Assembly (NCBI GenBank): GCA_029858925.1
Contig: JAOUEB010000050.1
Location: forward strand, 1 to 7,736
Direction: 5' to 3'
Length of the DNA: 7,736 nucleotides
From: Nitrospira sp.
GTDB lineage: Bacteria > Nitrospirota > Nitrospiria > Nitrospirales > Nitrospiraceae
The notes below the pieces were generated by a model that was given only the letters and a program-made list of their open reading frames with translations, was not told the DNA's origin and did no database searches. Below, in pieces: positions 6,420 through 7,736 of the stretch (positions are counted from its first letter, which is position 1; every line of letters starts with the position of its first letter). The position numbers and the translations under genes were made by a program.

Positions 6420-6491
6420 AGCGTGAAGCGCATGACAGGGGGAGGGGAGCCATCTTTGTTTGCGAGATACGAGATACGCTTCACGAGATAC
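6400..6491. repeat. Facing heptamer arrays (GTGAAGC/GTATCTC) at the waaA 3' end
   Basis: The left array has four units at 6402-6429: GTGAAGC, GTATCTC, GTGAAGC, GTGAAGC. The right array, in reverse orientation, has four units at 6464-6491: GAGATAC, GAGATAC, GCTTCAC, GAGATAC. Bases 6400-6417 and 6469-6486 form a perfect 18-bp inverted repeat with a 51-nt loop. The left arm includes the last codons of waaA, and its stop TGA is at 6417-6419. Bases 6460-6488 are also the exact inverted copy of 1288-1316. No T-run follows the stem, so a role as an intrinsic terminator is unlikely. The rest of the spacer to 6541 shows nothing recognisable. Confidence 0.88.
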
Positions 6492-6541
6492 GAATGTTCG
6501 AATAACTCTGCGACAAACTGATATGAGCAGCGCGGACTAAC

Positions 6542-7618
6542 ATGGCGTTCTTACAGCCCGGACAGCCGGTTCGGAAGTGGCTCTCCGGGCCGGCGTTCCT
6601 GTATGGCCTCATCGTCCGGTTGCGGTATTGGTCGTATCGCCGCGGCTGGTGTTCCTCGTCACGGCTGCCCTGCCGGGTGGTGAGCGTGGGCAATCTCACG
6701 GTGGGAGGAACCGGCAAGACACCGATCGTTATTCTCCTGACGCAATGGTTGCAGGCCAAGGGACAGCGTGTGGCTGTCTTAAGCCGCGGGTATAAGCGGA
6801 CGAGCGGGGGCCCGCATCTGCTCGTATCCAATGGCGTAACTATCCTGGCAGGTCCGTCAGAGGCGGGGGACGAGCCATTTCTCATTGCGCGGCGATGTCC
6901 AAATGCAATCGTCGCGGTTGGAACCGATCGGGCGGTGCTGGGCCGATGGGTGCTGGCACAGCATCCGGTCGATTGCATGATATTGGACGATGGGTTTCAG
7001 CATCTTGCCCTTCGCCGAGAGATCGATGTGGTGTTGCTCGATGCCACCGATGCCGATGGGCTTGATGCGATGACGCCTGCAGGCCGGTTGCGCGAACCTT
7101 TGCAGGGTCTTGCGCGCGCGACGGCGGTGGTGGTCACGAGGGCCGACTCCAAGGAAGAGGTAGAAGCTATTCATAGGCGGCTGCTGGCGGCCGGTCTTCC
7201 GTGCAATGACTCGATCGAAATAGTATTCAAGGCGGAGTCCTGTGTGTCAGTGCTGACGGAAGAGAACAAGCCGCTGGAATGGTGCCGAAGAAAAAGAACG
7301 TGGCTGGTCAGTGGCATCGGGAACAGCGAGTCGTTTCGCCGGTCCGCTATGTCGGTAGGGGTCGAAGTTGTCGGCGAGACGGTCTTTCGGGACCATTATC
7401 GCTATGATGGAGACGATGTCCGCCGGATTCGAGCCGATGCACAGTCGGCGAGGGCAGACATTGTGATGACGACCGAAAAGGACGCAGGCAAGCTTTCGTC
7501 TCTTCTTGTGCCGGACGATCTTTGGTGGGCGTTACGCGTGCGGGCGGAGGTCGTGCATGGGGAAGAGCGGCTGCGCCGGCTGGTGTTGGGCGATGGGGGA
7601 GTGGAGTCCCGTGCGTAG
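6542..7618 (+). CDS. lpxK: Tetraacyldisaccharide 4'-kinase LpxK
   Basis: A 358-residue protein, at the upper side of the usual 320-350. It phosphorylates the 4' position of the lipid A disaccharide with ATP at the inner membrane. Hydrophobic residues 17-25 (PAFLYGLIV) form the membrane-facing N-terminus. SVGNLTVGGTGKTP at 48-61 holds the P-loop (K59, T60), followed by VLSRGYKR at 79-86. DDGFQH at 149-154 is the hallmark motif, and its aspartate together with H285 of FRDHYRY (282-288) probably corresponds to the Asp/His catalytic pair described in Aquifex LpxK. LREPLQGL at 183-190 and TTEKDAGKL at 310-318 are further family blocks. ATG 6542 is the first plausible start. No strong Shine-Dalgarno is seen before it. 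The end overlaps the next gene by 8 bp. Confidence 0.95.
   Translation: MAFLQPGQPVRKWLSGPAFLYGLIVRLRYWSYRRGWCSSSRLPCRVVSVGNLTVGGTGKTPIVILLTQWLQAKGQRVAVLSRGYKRTSGGPHLLVSNGVTILAGPSEAGDEPFLIARRCPNAIVAVGTDRAVLGRWVLAQHPVDCMILDDGFQHLALRREIDVVLLDATDADGLDAMTPAGRLREPLQGLARATAVVVTRADSKEEVEAIHRRLLAAGLPCNDSIEIVFKAESCVSVLTEENKPLEWCRRKRTWLVSGIGNSESFRRSAMSVGVEVVGETVFRDHYRYDGDDVRRIRADAQSARADIVMTTEKDAGKLSSLLVPDDLWWALRVRAEVVHGEERLRRLVLGDGGVESRA
7595..7606 (+). promoter_or_regulatory. Ribosome binding site supporting the GTG start of waaF
   Basis: GGGGGAG at 7595-7601 and GGAG at 7603-7606 lie 9 and 4 nt before the GTG at 7611, inside the end of lpxK. This is the clearest Shine-Dalgarno in the window. It supports the GTG start and coupled translation with lpxK. 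Confidence 0.55.
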
Positions 7619-7736
7619 AGAATCGATCAAGCGGCTTCTGGTGCGGGCCCCGAATTGGATCGGCGACGCGGTGATGTGCGAGCCGGCCCTTCGCGGAATC
7701 CGGTCGCTCTTTCCACAAGCGGAACTGACGGTGCTT
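7611..7736 (+). CDS. waaF: ADP-heptose:LPS heptosyltransferase (WaaF-like), N-terminal part (partial)
   Basis: Forty-two codons are visible before the window ends, starting at GTG 7611, which overlaps the lpxK stop (7616-7618). The N-terminus KRLLVRAPNWIGDAV (residues 7-21) is the typical opening of GT9 heptosyltransferases of the RfaF/WaaF type: a short basic stretch, a beta strand, then PNWIGD with the conserved aspartate. PALRGIRSLFPQAELTVL follows as the first helix and second strand. WaaF adds the second L-glycero-D-manno-heptose of the inner core in the cytoplasm. WaaC and WaaQ share the fold, and with only 42 residues I cannot exclude another heptosyltransferase class, although the APNWIGD wording favours WaaF. 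Confidence 0.85.
   Translation, partial: MRRESIKRLLVRAPNWIGDAVMCEPALRGIRSLFPQAELTVL

Noticed and set aside
6400..6491. Intrinsic terminator after waaA
   Set aside because: The inverted repeat is strong, but no T-run follows the stem and the loop is long (51 nt). lpxK follows in the same direction.

Overview
The window is a contiguous stretch of a lipid A / LPS inner-core gene cluster. All genes are on the + strand of GC-rich DNA. In order: the 3' end of lpxI, a Gfo/Idh/MocA-family oxidoreductase, lpxB, msbA, a DUF374 lysophospholipid-acyltransferase-like gene whose reading frame is broken at a run of nine A, waaA (kdtA), lpxK, and the 5' end of a waaF-like heptosyltransferase gene. It comes from a Gram-negative, LPS-producing bacterium. 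The LpxI-type route (instead of LpxH), the gene order and the spacer repeats fit a Nitrospira-like (Nitrospirota) or deltaproteobacterial relative. This is inference from recall; no search was run.

How the genes work together: LpxI makes lipid X (2,3-diacyl-GlcN-1-P) from UDP-diacyl-GlcN, and LpxB joins lipid X with another UDP-diacyl-GlcN to give the disaccharide. LpxK adds the 4'-phosphate, WaaA adds Kdo, and the DUF374 protein probably adds a secondary acyl chain. MsbA flips the product across the inner membrane, and WaaF extends the heptose core. The sugar oxidoreductase is the one member without a textbook role. It could modify a UDP-sugar or core sugar.

Layout: 1-114 lpxI end; 115-229 spacer with degraded repeats; 230-1195 oxidoreductase; 1196-1412 spacer, its right part filled by heptamer arrays; 1413-2543 lpxB, overlapping msbA (2531-4276) by 13 bp; 4281-4309 a short tandem repeat; about 4295-4995 DUF374 gene with a frame break at 4798-4806; 4978-5056 heptamer arrays; 5070-6419 waaA with an in-frame 9-bp-period inverted repeat near its start; 6400-6491 heptamer arrays; 6542-7618 lpxK; 7611-7736 waaF start, overlapping lpxK by 8 bp. 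No spacer exceeds 300 bp, and I saw no tRNA, rRNA, CRISPR or insertion sequence.

The most unusual content is not a gene. Three spacers carry phased 7-nt units (GTGAAGC, GTATCTC, GTGAAAC and variants), each set as two facing arrays that could fold into a hairpin. They run into the 3' ends of the DUF374 gene and waaA, so they encode those proteins' last residues. A related-looking repeat, but with a 9-nt period that preserves the reading frame, sits inside waaA.
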